Shown here in pieces: positions 1 to 5,070 of a stretch of 5,070 nt of DNA. This DNA comes from Actinomycetota bacterium. Its GTDB lineage: Bacteria > Actinomycetota > Thermoleophilia > Gaiellales > Gaiellaceae. The stretch lies in NCBI GenBank assembly GCA_005885565.1, contig VAXK01000251.1:1-5070 (forward strand), given 5' to 3'. Below the pieces are notes generated by a model. The model was not told the DNA's origin, searched no databases, and saw nothing but the letters and a program-made list of their open reading frames with translations. Each line of letters opens with the position of its first letter. Within the stretch, counting starts at the first letter, position 1. Both the position numbers and the translations under genes were made by a program.

Positions 1-292
1 GCTCCACCGTCAGCGTCACGTCGAGGTTGTCGAGCTGCGGCACGACGCCGCACAGGGCGCGGGCAGCCTTCGACTCCTCGGGCAGGCGGAAGCCGAGCAC
101 CTCGAGCTCGCCCTCGTCGGCGATCGCCTGCGCCGTGAGCAGGCGCATCGTCGTGGACTTGCCGGCGCCGTTCGGCCCGAGCAGGCCGACGCACGTCCCG
201 TAGGGAACGTCGAGGTCGAGGCCGTCCACCGCGGTGATCGGGCCATAGCGCTTGACGGCTCTGCGGAGCCGGATGGCGAGCTCGCCGCTCAT
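1..292 (-). CDS. ABC transporter ATP-binding protein, DrrA/NodI type (N-terminal part, cut by window edge)
   Basis: This is the nucleotide-binding subunit of an ABC transporter; it would hydrolyse ATP at the inner face of the membrane to drive a partner permease that is not in the window. 97 residues are visible. The N-terminus has the usual first strand and a KRYG motif (residues 14-17). Walker A is GPNGAGKST at 39-47, with Lys45 binding phosphate. The Q-loop is VPQLDNLD, with Gln86. A PQxDNLD Q-loop followed by a T-V segment is typical of the DrrA/NodI/CcmA-like exporter subfamily (drug, polysaccharide or ABC-2 type efflux). The signature motif, Walker B and H-loop lie beyond the left edge. 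I chose the ATG at 292 because AGGA stands 7 bases upstream and the family usually starts close to the first strand. An in-frame ATG at 346 would add 18 residues but has no ribosome binding site. The gene lies 73 bases downstream of the barrel-protein gene. The substrate cannot be told. Confidence 0.93.
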   Translation of the reverse strand, partial: MSGELAIRLRRAVKRYGPITAVDGLDLDVPYGTCVGLLGPNGAGKSTTMRLLTAQAIADEGELEVLGFRLPEESKAARALCGVVPQLDNLDVTLTVE

Positions 293-365
293 GCCCTCAT
301 CCTGCCAGTCGTGGGTGTCCGCGACCCGCGCGCGTACGCGAGCCATGGGAGCGGCGCGTCGCGGC

Positions 366-1079
366 CTATGTGATCTCTGCCAATGCCTTGAGCTCGGCGG
401 GTGTGACCGTCCCGTGGTGGTAGACGTTGAAGGGCAGATCCGGTACTTCGTGCACGCTCTGGACGAGGCGCTTGATCGGGAGGTGAGAGTGCCCGTGCTC
501 CGAGAAGCACCCGAGCGTCGGTCGAAGCTTTCCCCGGTCGAAGAAGCGAGCCCAGTCCTCGACGCATTGGATCGGCTTCAGAGCCCCGGCGTTGAGGTTC
601 TCGTAGGCCTGCGGCATCCCGAGGAACCCTTCCTTCGCCCAGGTAGCCCAGTCCAGCCCCGGATGGAGCTGCGGGCGGCCAAAGGACGACAAGTACGTCC
701 GAAAGCCGGGCTTCAGGCGGCGATACGCAGCGACGAAGCCGCGCGACGCGCGGCCGCCCGCTTCCTCGTACTCGCCCTCGGCGTCGACGATCGCGAAGTC
801 GGCCTCGGAAACGTCGATCGCCTTCGCCGTCGCCTTGGCCTCGGCGGCCGGCTTCGGGTGCGGTCGTCCGACATAGCCGTGGACGCCGAGACGTAGCGCG
901 TGCTTCCTCGTCGCCCGGCGCATCGCGCGCAGCCAGTCGGCGTCGAGCACGTCGTCGCCTCTGAAAGCTTGAGCGGTGAGCCACTTGAGCCCGTGGCGCT
1001 GCGCCCGCGCGGCCACGGCTTCGGGATCGGGGCGCGGCCCGAGCTCCTGGTAGACCCAGAGACCCGTCAGCCGCGCCAC
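366..1079 (-). CDS. Putative TIM-barrel, glycoside-hydrolase-like protein (family not recognised)
   Basis: The protein has 237 residues and matches no family I can name. Seen in the sequence: eight regularly spaced hydrophobic strands alternating with helices, as in a (beta/alpha)8 barrel. They are near GLWVYQE (6-12), LKWLTAQAF (31-39), RLGVHGYV (63-70), FAIVDAEGEYE (95-105), RTYLSSFG (127-134), GFLGMPQAYEN (151-161), RPTLGCFSEHG (186-196) and PFNVYHHG (216-223). Acidic residues close strand 4 (Asp99, Glu101) and strand 7 (Glu194), where many barrel glycosidases keep their catalytic acids. There is no signal peptide or membrane segment. The GTG at 1079 starts 7 bases after the amidase TGA, without a good Shine-Dalgarno of its own, so translation is probably coupled to the amidase. 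An upstream in-frame start would overlap the amidase by about 170 bases and is unlikely. The neighbour suggests a cell-wall glycosidase. The His-rich strand 7 and 8 ends (His195, 197, 199, 221, 222) leave a metal-dependent hydrolase open. Confidence 0.8.
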   Translation of the reverse strand: MARLTGLWVYQELGPRPDPEAVAARAQRHGLKWLTAQAFRGDDVLDADWLRAMRRATRKHALRLGVHGYVGRPHPKPAAEAKATAKAIDVSEADFAIVDAEGEYEEAGGRASRGFVAAYRRLKPGFRTYLSSFGRPQLHPGLDWATWAKEGFLGMPQAYENLNAGALKPIQCVEDWARFFDRGKLRPTLGCFSEHGHSHLPIKRLVQSVHEVPDLPFNVYHHGTVTPAELKALAEIT

Positions 1080-1086
1080 CGATAGC

Positions 1087-1662
1087 TCAGTCCGGACCCT
1101 CCGCGAGCTTCGCGGCGACGTCCCTCTTGAACGCGTCCAGGCCGCTCCCGAGCACGCCGGGACACTCGGTGGGGTTGAACTCGCGGTGTGGATGGATCGC
1201 GCTCGGCTTGATGCCGGTCTTGCGGCAGATGTGAGCGAAGAGCCAGACGCTCGCCTCACGCTGGGCCGGGGTCATCTGCTCCCCGCCCTTGTGCTCATGC
1301 TCGACGCCAGGGTTCGTGTTGTGGCCCAGGCAGTGTGCCGAGACGACCATCCGGCCGCCCTCGATCGCCCTCAACGAGCCGTGCCGGCCCTCGAGGATGT
1401 GTCCCGAGCGGGTGACGAGGAAGTTGTGACCTGAGTCGATGAACGGCCCCTTCGGGGGCGGACGGTGCATGTGGTCGTTCTGGATCGCTCTCGCGAAGGC
1501 CTTCGCCTCGTCGAGCGACTCCGTGGGCTTGTGGTCGAGCTCCGGATGATGGCCGTCCGTGTGGTGGAAGATGATCTCGTGCGGCGTTCCCGCGGGCGTG
1601 ATCGCTTCCTTCGCGGGAACCGCGCCCCACTCTCCGGTCGGGATGATCCTGTGCTGAGCCAC
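1087..1662 (-). CDS. N-acetylmuramoyl-L-alanine amidase (PGRP/Amidase_2 fold)
   Basis: A zinc amidase that would cut the bond between N-acetylmuramic acid and L-alanine of the stem peptide in peptidoglycan. It has 191 residues and is a single catalytic domain filling nearly the whole protein. Zinc ligands by comparison with T7 lysozyme and PGRPs are His33 (in IIFHHTDG), His159 and Cys167 (in HREFNPTECPG, with the expected 8-residue spacing). The conserved loop VSAHCLGHN (107-115) and the strand GHNFLVTRSG (78-87) are also present. The Tyr that takes part in catalysis in T7 lysozyme (Tyr46) is His79 here. The protein is unusually rich in His (19 of 191). No signal peptide, wall-binding repeat or membrane segment is seen. 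The GTG at 1662 was chosen because AAGGGAG stands 6 bases upstream; the longer reading to 1746 lacks a binding site and adds an Arg-rich stretch not typical of the family. The barrel-protein gene follows after 7 bases. It could be an endolysin of phage origin or a recycling amidase. Confidence 0.92.
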   Translation of the reverse strand: MAQHRIIPTGEWGAVPAKEAITPAGTPHEIIFHHTDGHHPELDHKPTESLDEAKAFARAIQNDHMHRPPPKGPFIDSGHNFLVTRSGHILEGRHGSLRAIEGGRMVVSAHCLGHNTNPGVEHEHKGGEQMTPAQREASVWLFAHICRKTGIKPSAIHPHREFNPTECPGVLGSGLDAFKRDVAAKLAEGPD

Positions 1663-1668
1663 CCCGCG

Positions 1669-1675
1669 CTCCCTT
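1669..1675 (-). promoter_or_regulatory. Ribosome binding site of the amidase gene
   Basis: On the minus strand this reads AAGGGAG, 6 bases before the GTG at 1662. It decides the start against the longer in-frame reading from 1746, which has no purine-rich site. Confidence 0.75.
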
Positions 1676-1758
1676 CTTCGAGCCAGTGGCCAAATCGAGC
1701 GACCCCCTTCGTCGAAGCGCCTGCCCCGAATCAGAAGTCGCCGCACGAGTGTCTCACT

Positions 1759-1778
1759 CTTGACCTAAAAAGGTCAAG
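1759..1778 (-). terminator. Perfect 8-bp inverted repeat after pucD: candidate terminator or operator
   Basis: The arms CTTGACCT and AGGTCAAG are exact reverse complements around an AAAA centre (TTTT on the minus strand). The repeat starts 17 bases after the pucD stop, where a terminator of the xanthine dehydrogenase operon would be. Against a standard intrinsic terminator: the stem is only half G+C and no T-run follows it. Each arm also carries TTGACC, a good -35 hexamer, so it could instead be an operator or promoter site for the amidase gene; the best -10 match on the minus strand, GACACT 18 bases further on (1753-1748), is weak. A smaller repeat, GAGTG-TCT-CACTC at 1747-1759, abuts it. 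The repeat itself is certain; its role is not. Confidence 0.45.
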
Positions 1779-1795
1779 TACGCCGGAGCGGTACG

Positions 1796-4012
1796 TCAGT
1801 CGAGCCCGACGACTTCGTCGAAGCTGACCGGCACACGGGTGAGCTCCCGGCCGGTCGCGTCGCGGAGAGCCGAGAGGATCGCCGCCGTGGAGACGACCGT
1901 CGGCGGCTCGCCGACGCCCTTGACGCCGTAGGGCGCATCCGGCTCCGGGTCTTCGACGAGGACGGACTCGACCGGCGGCATGTCGAGCGTCGTCGGGACG
2001 AGGTAGTCGGTGAAGCTCGCGTTCGTGATCAGGCCGCCGCGTGTCTGCACCTCCTCCATCAGCGCGAGCCCGAGGCCCTGCGCCGTGCCGCCCTCGATCT
2101 GGCCCTCGACGGCCTGCGGGTTGACCGCGCGGCCGACGTCCTGCGCCGTCCCGATCCACACGACGCGCGTCAGGCCGAGCTCGACGTCCACCTCGGCGAC
2201 GACCCTCATCGCTGCGCACGCGTAGGCGACGTGCGCGCGCTCGCCGGTGACCTGGCCCGTCTCCGGGTCGAAGGGCGTCGTGCGGGGGTGGCGGTACACG
2301 CGTTCCACGTCGACCTCGCCGCCGGTTCGCTCGCGTTCAGCGAGGGCCGCGCGGCATGCCTCGCGGACGGCGCCGGCGGCCATCCAGGTCATGCGCGAAG
2401 CCGAAGCGGACCCGGCGGAGCCGACGGAGCTCGTCGTCGCAGGCGCGAGTACCAAGTCGTCGGTGTCCAGCTCGGTGCGGGCCGTCTGGAGGATGACGTT
2501 CGCAACGCCCTGTCCCACCTCGGCCGCCGCGCAGTGAACCTCGGCGCTGCCGTCGGCGAGCAGCCGGACGCGGGCGGTGCAGTAGTCGTCGAAGCCCTCC
2601 GAGTAGCCGATGTTCTTGAACCCGACCGCGAAGCCGACGCCGCGCCTGACGCCCTCGCCGCGGGTCGTGTTTCCGGCTCCGCCGGGGAGGCGGATCGGGT
2701 CGCGCGGGAGCTCCTCGGCCTCCGGCACCGGCAGCTCCGCGCAGCGGCGGATGACGTCGGCGACCGGCAGCGTGCCCGTGATCCGCTGGCCGGTCGGCAG
2801 CGAGTCGCCCGGCGCGAGCGCGTTCCGCAGCCGCAGCTCGATCGGGTCGATCCGAAGCGCCGCCGCGAGCTTGTCCATCTGCGCCTCGTGCGCGAAGCAG
2901 CTCTGCACCGCTCCGAAGCCGCGCATCGCGCCGCAGGGCGGGTTGTTCGTGTACACGCAGGTGCTCTCGACGAGGGCGTTCTCCACCGCGTACGGGCCGC
3001 ACGCGAACGAGGCCGCATTGGACGTGACCGCCGTCGAGCTCGAAGCGTAGGCGCCGCCGTCGAGCAGGATCCGCACGCGGATGCAGACGAGCTTGCCGTC
3101 GCGCGTCGCGCGGTGCTCCGCCCAGATCTTCGCCGGGTGCCGGTGGATGTGGCCGACGAACGACTCCTGGCGGTCGTAGACGATTTTCACCGGCCGGTTG
3201 GTGTGCAGCGCGAGCAGCGCGCCGTGGATCTGCATCGAGAGGTCCTCGCGGCCGCCGAAGGCGCCGCCGACCCCTGCGAGGTGGATGCGCACCTGCTCCG
3301 GCCGGAGCCCGAGGCAGGGCGCGACCTGGTCGCGGTCGACGTGCAGCCACTGCGTCGCGACGTAGACGTCGACGCCGCCCTCGCCGTCGGGCACGGCGAG
3401 CCCCGACTCCGGGCCGAGGAAGGCCTGGTCCTGGATGCCGAGCTCGTACACGCCCGAGACGGACACGTCGCCCCGCGCGTCCGGGTCGCCGCGGCGGATG
3501 ACGAGCGACCGCACGACGTTCGGCCGCGGGTCGTCGCGGTAGCCGTGCCCCATCGTCGGCCGGTCGGGGTGCAGCGGCTCCTGCTCGGTCGCCCGCTCGG
3601 GGTCGACGATCGGCTCGAGCGGCTCGTACTCGATCCGCACCCGGTCGGCCGCGCGCCGCGCCTGCTCGGGGTGCTCCGCCGCGACGACGACGACCGGCTC
3701 GCCGAAGTAGCGAACGCGGTCGAAGGCGAGGACGGGCTGATCCCGGAACTCGAGCCCGTAGCGCTTCTCACCCGGCACGTCCTCGTGCGTCAGGACGGCG
3801 TGCACGCCGGGCATGGCGAGCGCCTCCGAGACGTCGATCGACCGGATCCGCGCGTGCGCGTGCGGGCTCCGCACCGTGCGCCCCCAGAGCATCCCCGCCG
3901 CGTAGGCGTCGCTCGAGTACGCGAACTCGCCCGTCACCTTGGGCACCGCGTCCGTCCTCCGGGCGCTCTCGCCGACCCGGCCGAGCCGGAGCTTCTCCGC
4001 TGGAACCGTCAC
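1796..4012 (-). CDS. pucD: Xanthine dehydrogenase subunit D, molybdopterin-binding large subunit
   Basis: Catalytic Mo subunit of a three-subunit xanthine dehydrogenase. It hydroxylates hypoxanthine and xanthine to urate in the cytoplasm and passes electrons to the [2Fe-2S] subunit. Its 738 residues are near the usual length for separate Mo subunits. The N-terminal aldehyde oxidase/xanthine dehydrogenase a/b hammerhead domain covers about 25-135, and Mo-cofactor domains follow from about 150 to the end. Motifs: Gln221 in TQWLH, GGAFGGRED at 249-257, AMRGFG at 362-367, EVGQG at 498-502, SASASR at 535-540 and GVGEPP at 699-704. By comparison with bovine xanthine oxidase, Glu256, Arg364 and Glu702 match Glu802, Arg880 and Glu1261. 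The Glu/Arg pair favours purines over aldehydes, and CO dehydrogenase form I (AYRCSFR loop) is excluded. The GTG at 4012 overlaps the stop of the Fe-S gene as GTGA; the longer open frame upstream is only overlap with that gene. The PucD assignment is from memory of the family; another purine-like heterocycle is possible as substrate. Confidence 0.92.
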   Translation of the reverse strand: MTVPAEKLRLGRVGESARRTDAVPKVTGEFAYSSDAYAAGMLWGRTVRSPHAHARIRSIDVSEALAMPGVHAVLTHEDVPGEKRYGLEFRDQPVLAFDRVRYFGEPVVVVAAEHPEQARRAADRVRIEYEPLEPIVDPERATEQEPLHPDRPTMGHGYRDDPRPNVVRSLVIRRGDPDARGDVSVSGVYELGIQDQAFLGPESGLAVPDGEGGVDVYVATQWLHVDRDQVAPCLGLRPEQVRIHLAGVGGAFGGREDLSMQIHGALLALHTNRPVKIVYDRQESFVGHIHRHPAKIWAEHRATRDGKLVCIRVRILLDGGAYASSSTAVTSNAASFACGPYAVENALVESTCVYTNNPPCGAMRGFGAVQSCFAHEAQMDKLAAALRIDPIELRLRNALAPGDSLPTGQRITGTLPVADVIRRCAELPVPEAEELPRDPIRLPGGAGNTTRGEGVRRGVGFAVGFKNIGYSEGFDDYCTARVRLLADGSAEVHCAAAEVGQGVANVILQTARTELDTDDLVLAPATTSSVGSAGSASASRMTWMAAGAVREACRAALAERERTGGEVDVERVYRHPRTTPFDPETGQVTGERAHVAYACAAMRVVAEVDVELGLTRVVWIGTAQDVGRAVNPQAVEGQIEGGTAQGLGLALMEEVQTRGGLITNASFTDYLVPTTLDMPPVESVLVEDPEPDAPYGVKGVGEPPTVVSTAAILSALRDATGRELTRVPVSFDEVVGLD

Positions 4013-4464
4013 TGCGACGCGGCCAGCCGGACGGCATCGAAGATCTTGGCGTAGCCGGTGCAGCGACAGAGGTTCCCGGACAGCGCCTCGCGGATCTCGT
4101 CGTCCGACGGGTCGGCGTTGTGCTCGAGGAGATCCGCGGCGGCGACGACGAAGCCCGGCGTGCAGAATCCGCACTGGACGGCGCCGGTGGCGGCGAAGGC
4201 CTCCTGCACGCGGTGGAGCCGTCCGTCCTCGGCCAGCCCCTCCACGGTGACGACGTCGTGGCCATCGGCCTGCACCGCCAGGACGAGGCACGAGCAGACG
4301 AGCCGGTCGTCGAGGAGGACAGAGCACGAGCCGCACTCGCCCTGCTCGCACGCGTTCTTCGACCCGGGCAGCCCGAGCCGCTCGCGAAGCGCGAAGAGCA
4401 GGCTCTCGCCCTCCCAGACCTCGGCCTCGTGCGGCTCGCCGTTGACCGTGAGCCGGACGTTCAT
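4009..4464 (-). CDS. Xanthine dehydrogenase [2Fe-2S] subunit (PucE/CoxS/XdhC-type small subunit)
   Basis: Electron-transfer subunit that carries electrons from the Mo centre to the FAD subunit. It is 151 residues, complete and of normal length for the family. The N-terminal plant-ferredoxin-like domain holds one cluster with Cys39, Cys44, Cys47 and Cys59 (CEQGECGSC, then SCL). The C-terminal four-helix domain holds the second cluster with Cys98, Cys101, Cys133 and Cys135 (QCGFCTPG and NLCRCTGY). All eight ligands are present. The ATG at 4464 overlaps the stop of the FAD gene as ATGA, and the TGA overlaps the GTG start of pucD. There is no Shine-Dalgarno before the ATG, so translation probably depends on the upstream gene. 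Larger open readings of this frame only run into the FAD gene. PucE is the likely name if the neighbour is PucD, but the sequence alone does not separate it from related small subunits. Confidence 0.95.
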   Translation of the reverse strand: MNVRLTVNGEPHEAEVWEGESLLFALRERLGLPGSKNACEQGECGSCSVLLDDRLVCSCLVLAVQADGHDVVTVEGLAEDGRLHRVQEAFAATGAVQCGFCTPGFVVAAADLLEHNADPSDDEIREALSGNLCRCTGYAKIFDAVRLAASQ

Positions 4465-5070
4465 GCGAGGCAGCGGGCGAGGGCGCGCTCGGTCAGGACG
4501 CGCAGCGCGTGCCGACGGTAGGCGGCGGTGCCGCGGACGTCGTCGATCGGCCGCGCAGCGGCGGCGACCCGCTCCGGGAAGGAGTCGACCTCGTCGCGCG
4601 GGGCACACACGAGCGTCGGCACCGGCCCCGCCGAGCCGAACGCGGCCCGCACCTCCCCGTCCACCTCGAGCGCGAGCGACACGACGGCGATCACCATCGC
4701 GTTCCGTGGGCCGACCTTCATGAACGTCTGGCTGCCACCCGGCTCGACGGTGACGCCGGCGATCAGCTCGTCCTCGGCGACGTCTGCCTGCTTCGGGCCG
4801 AGGAGGAAGTCCTGGAGCGCGACGCGCCGCTCGCCGCGCACGCTCACGAGGTGTACCTCGCACCCGCAGACGAGGAGCGGCGGCATCGCGTCGCCTGCCG
4901 GCGAGGCGGTCGCGAGGTTCCCGCCGATCGTGCCGCGGTTCCGGATCTGCGGCCCGCCGACGGTCCTCGCCGCCTCGGCGAGCGCGGGCAGGAGCTCGGC
5001 GAGCGGCGGCTGCATCGCCTCGGTGTAGGTGAGGGCGGCGCCGAGGAAGATCGTGCCGTCCCGCCTCGAC
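4461..5070 (-). CDS. Xanthine dehydrogenase FAD-binding subunit (PucC/CoxM-type), N-terminus cut by window edge
   Basis: FAD subunit of the molybdenum hydroxylase; it takes electrons from the Fe-S subunit and would pass them to NAD+ or another acceptor. 202 residues are visible to the stop, and the frame is open to the right edge. The family usually has about 280-300 residues, so roughly 90, including the first FAD loop (AGGTDL type), lie outside. Seen here: LGAALTYTEA near the edge, then IRNRGTIGGN and ASPAGDAMPPLL. These form the second FAD-binding loop and are the hallmark of CoxM/XdhB-type subunits. The rest is the CO dehydrogenase flavoprotein C-terminal domain, with FMKVGPRNAM and a core containing FGSAGPVP. 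The ATG at 5015 is internal, since coding similarity continues above it. The stop overlaps the Fe-S gene start (ATGA), placing it first of the three genes seen; more genes may lie upstream. Confidence 0.94.
   Translation of the reverse strand, partial: SRRDGTIFLGAALTYTEAMQPPLAELLPALAEAARTVGGPQIRNRGTIGGNLATASPAGDAMPPLLVCGCEVHLVSVRGERRVALQDFLLGPKQADVAEDELIAGVTVEPGGSQTFMKVGPRNAMVIAVVSLALEVDGEVRAAFGSAGPVPTLVCAPRDEVDSFPERVAAAARPIDDVRGTAAYRRHALRVLTERALARCLA

Noticed and set aside
16..246. Minus-strand open frame inside the ABC ATPase
   Set aside because: The correct frame here contains Walker A and the Q-loop; this one is Ser/Arg/Ala-rich noise.
331..340. Self-complementary 10-mer CGCGTACGCG before the ABC gene
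   Set aside because: Alternating CG-rich palindromes of this size are common by chance at this G+C, and it has no loop to form a hairpin.
252..896. Plus-strand open frame (214 codons) opposite the barrel-protein gene
   Set aside because: No recognisable domain; composition fits a shadow of the minus-strand gene.
289..984. Minus-strand open frame overlapping the barrel-protein gene in another frame
   Set aside because: The product is Arg-rich low complexity, while the other frame shows regular strand-helix alternation and ends cleanly before the ABC gene.
1465..1827. Plus-strand open frame crossing the amidase start and the intergenic gap
   Set aside because: No motif, no good ribosome binding site, and it is antisense to a well-supported amidase.
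2231..4054. Long open frame (607 codons) on the plus strand, opposite pucD
   Set aside because: It is antisense to a gene with clear conserved motifs, and its product is a low-complexity run of Arg, Ala, Val and Asp, as expected from GC-rich codons read backwards.
1796..4351. Longer reading of the Mo subunit with 113 extra N-terminal residues
   Set aside because: The extension lies wholly inside the Fe-S gene in another frame and is Arg-rich; the GTGA overlap at 4012 gives a start that fits the family.
1..5070. CRISPR arrays, tRNA or rRNA genes, insertion sequences, toxin-antitoxin or retron-like structure
   Set aside because: I found no regularly spaced repeats, RNA gene patterns, transposase motifs or small paired genes on either strand.

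Overview
The window is very GC-rich and gene-dense, with every supported gene on the minus strand, so it reads from right to left. Base composition, GTG starts, 4-base gene overlaps and the type of xanthine dehydrogenase present all suggest a high-GC actinobacterium. A Thermoleophilia-like lineage (Gaiellales or Solirubrobacterales) is a guess from general style and is not proven here.

Layout in the direction of transcription. (1) 5070-1796: a three-gene molybdenum hydroxylase operon with subunits FAD (cut by the right edge), [2Fe-2S], then molybdopterin. The genes are joined by ATGA and GTGA overlaps. The large subunit looks like PucD, the xanthine dehydrogenase D subunit, and has the Glu/Arg/Glu active-site set expected of a purine hydroxylase. 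The three subunits together would oxidise hypoxanthine or xanthine to urate, with electrons passing from Mo through two Fe-S clusters to FAD. (2) 1795-1663: a 133-base gap containing a perfect 8-bp inverted repeat just after the pucD stop, either a weak terminator or an operator. (3) 1662-1087: a zinc amidase of the PGRP/Amidase_2 type with a good ribosome binding site. (4) 1079-366: a protein of unrecognised family that reads as a TIM barrel of the glycoside-hydrolase kind, starting 7 bases after the amidase stop. (5) 292-1: the N-terminal third of an ABC transporter ATPase of the DrrA/NodI type, cut by the left edge.

The purine-oxidation operon and the ABC ATPase are ordinary. The most interesting part is the middle pair: an amidase and a barrel protein, apparently co-translated and both without a visible signal peptide. 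They look like a two-enzyme cell-wall lysin cassette, possibly of phage origin. This is inference, and I see no clear evidence of a wholly new system.
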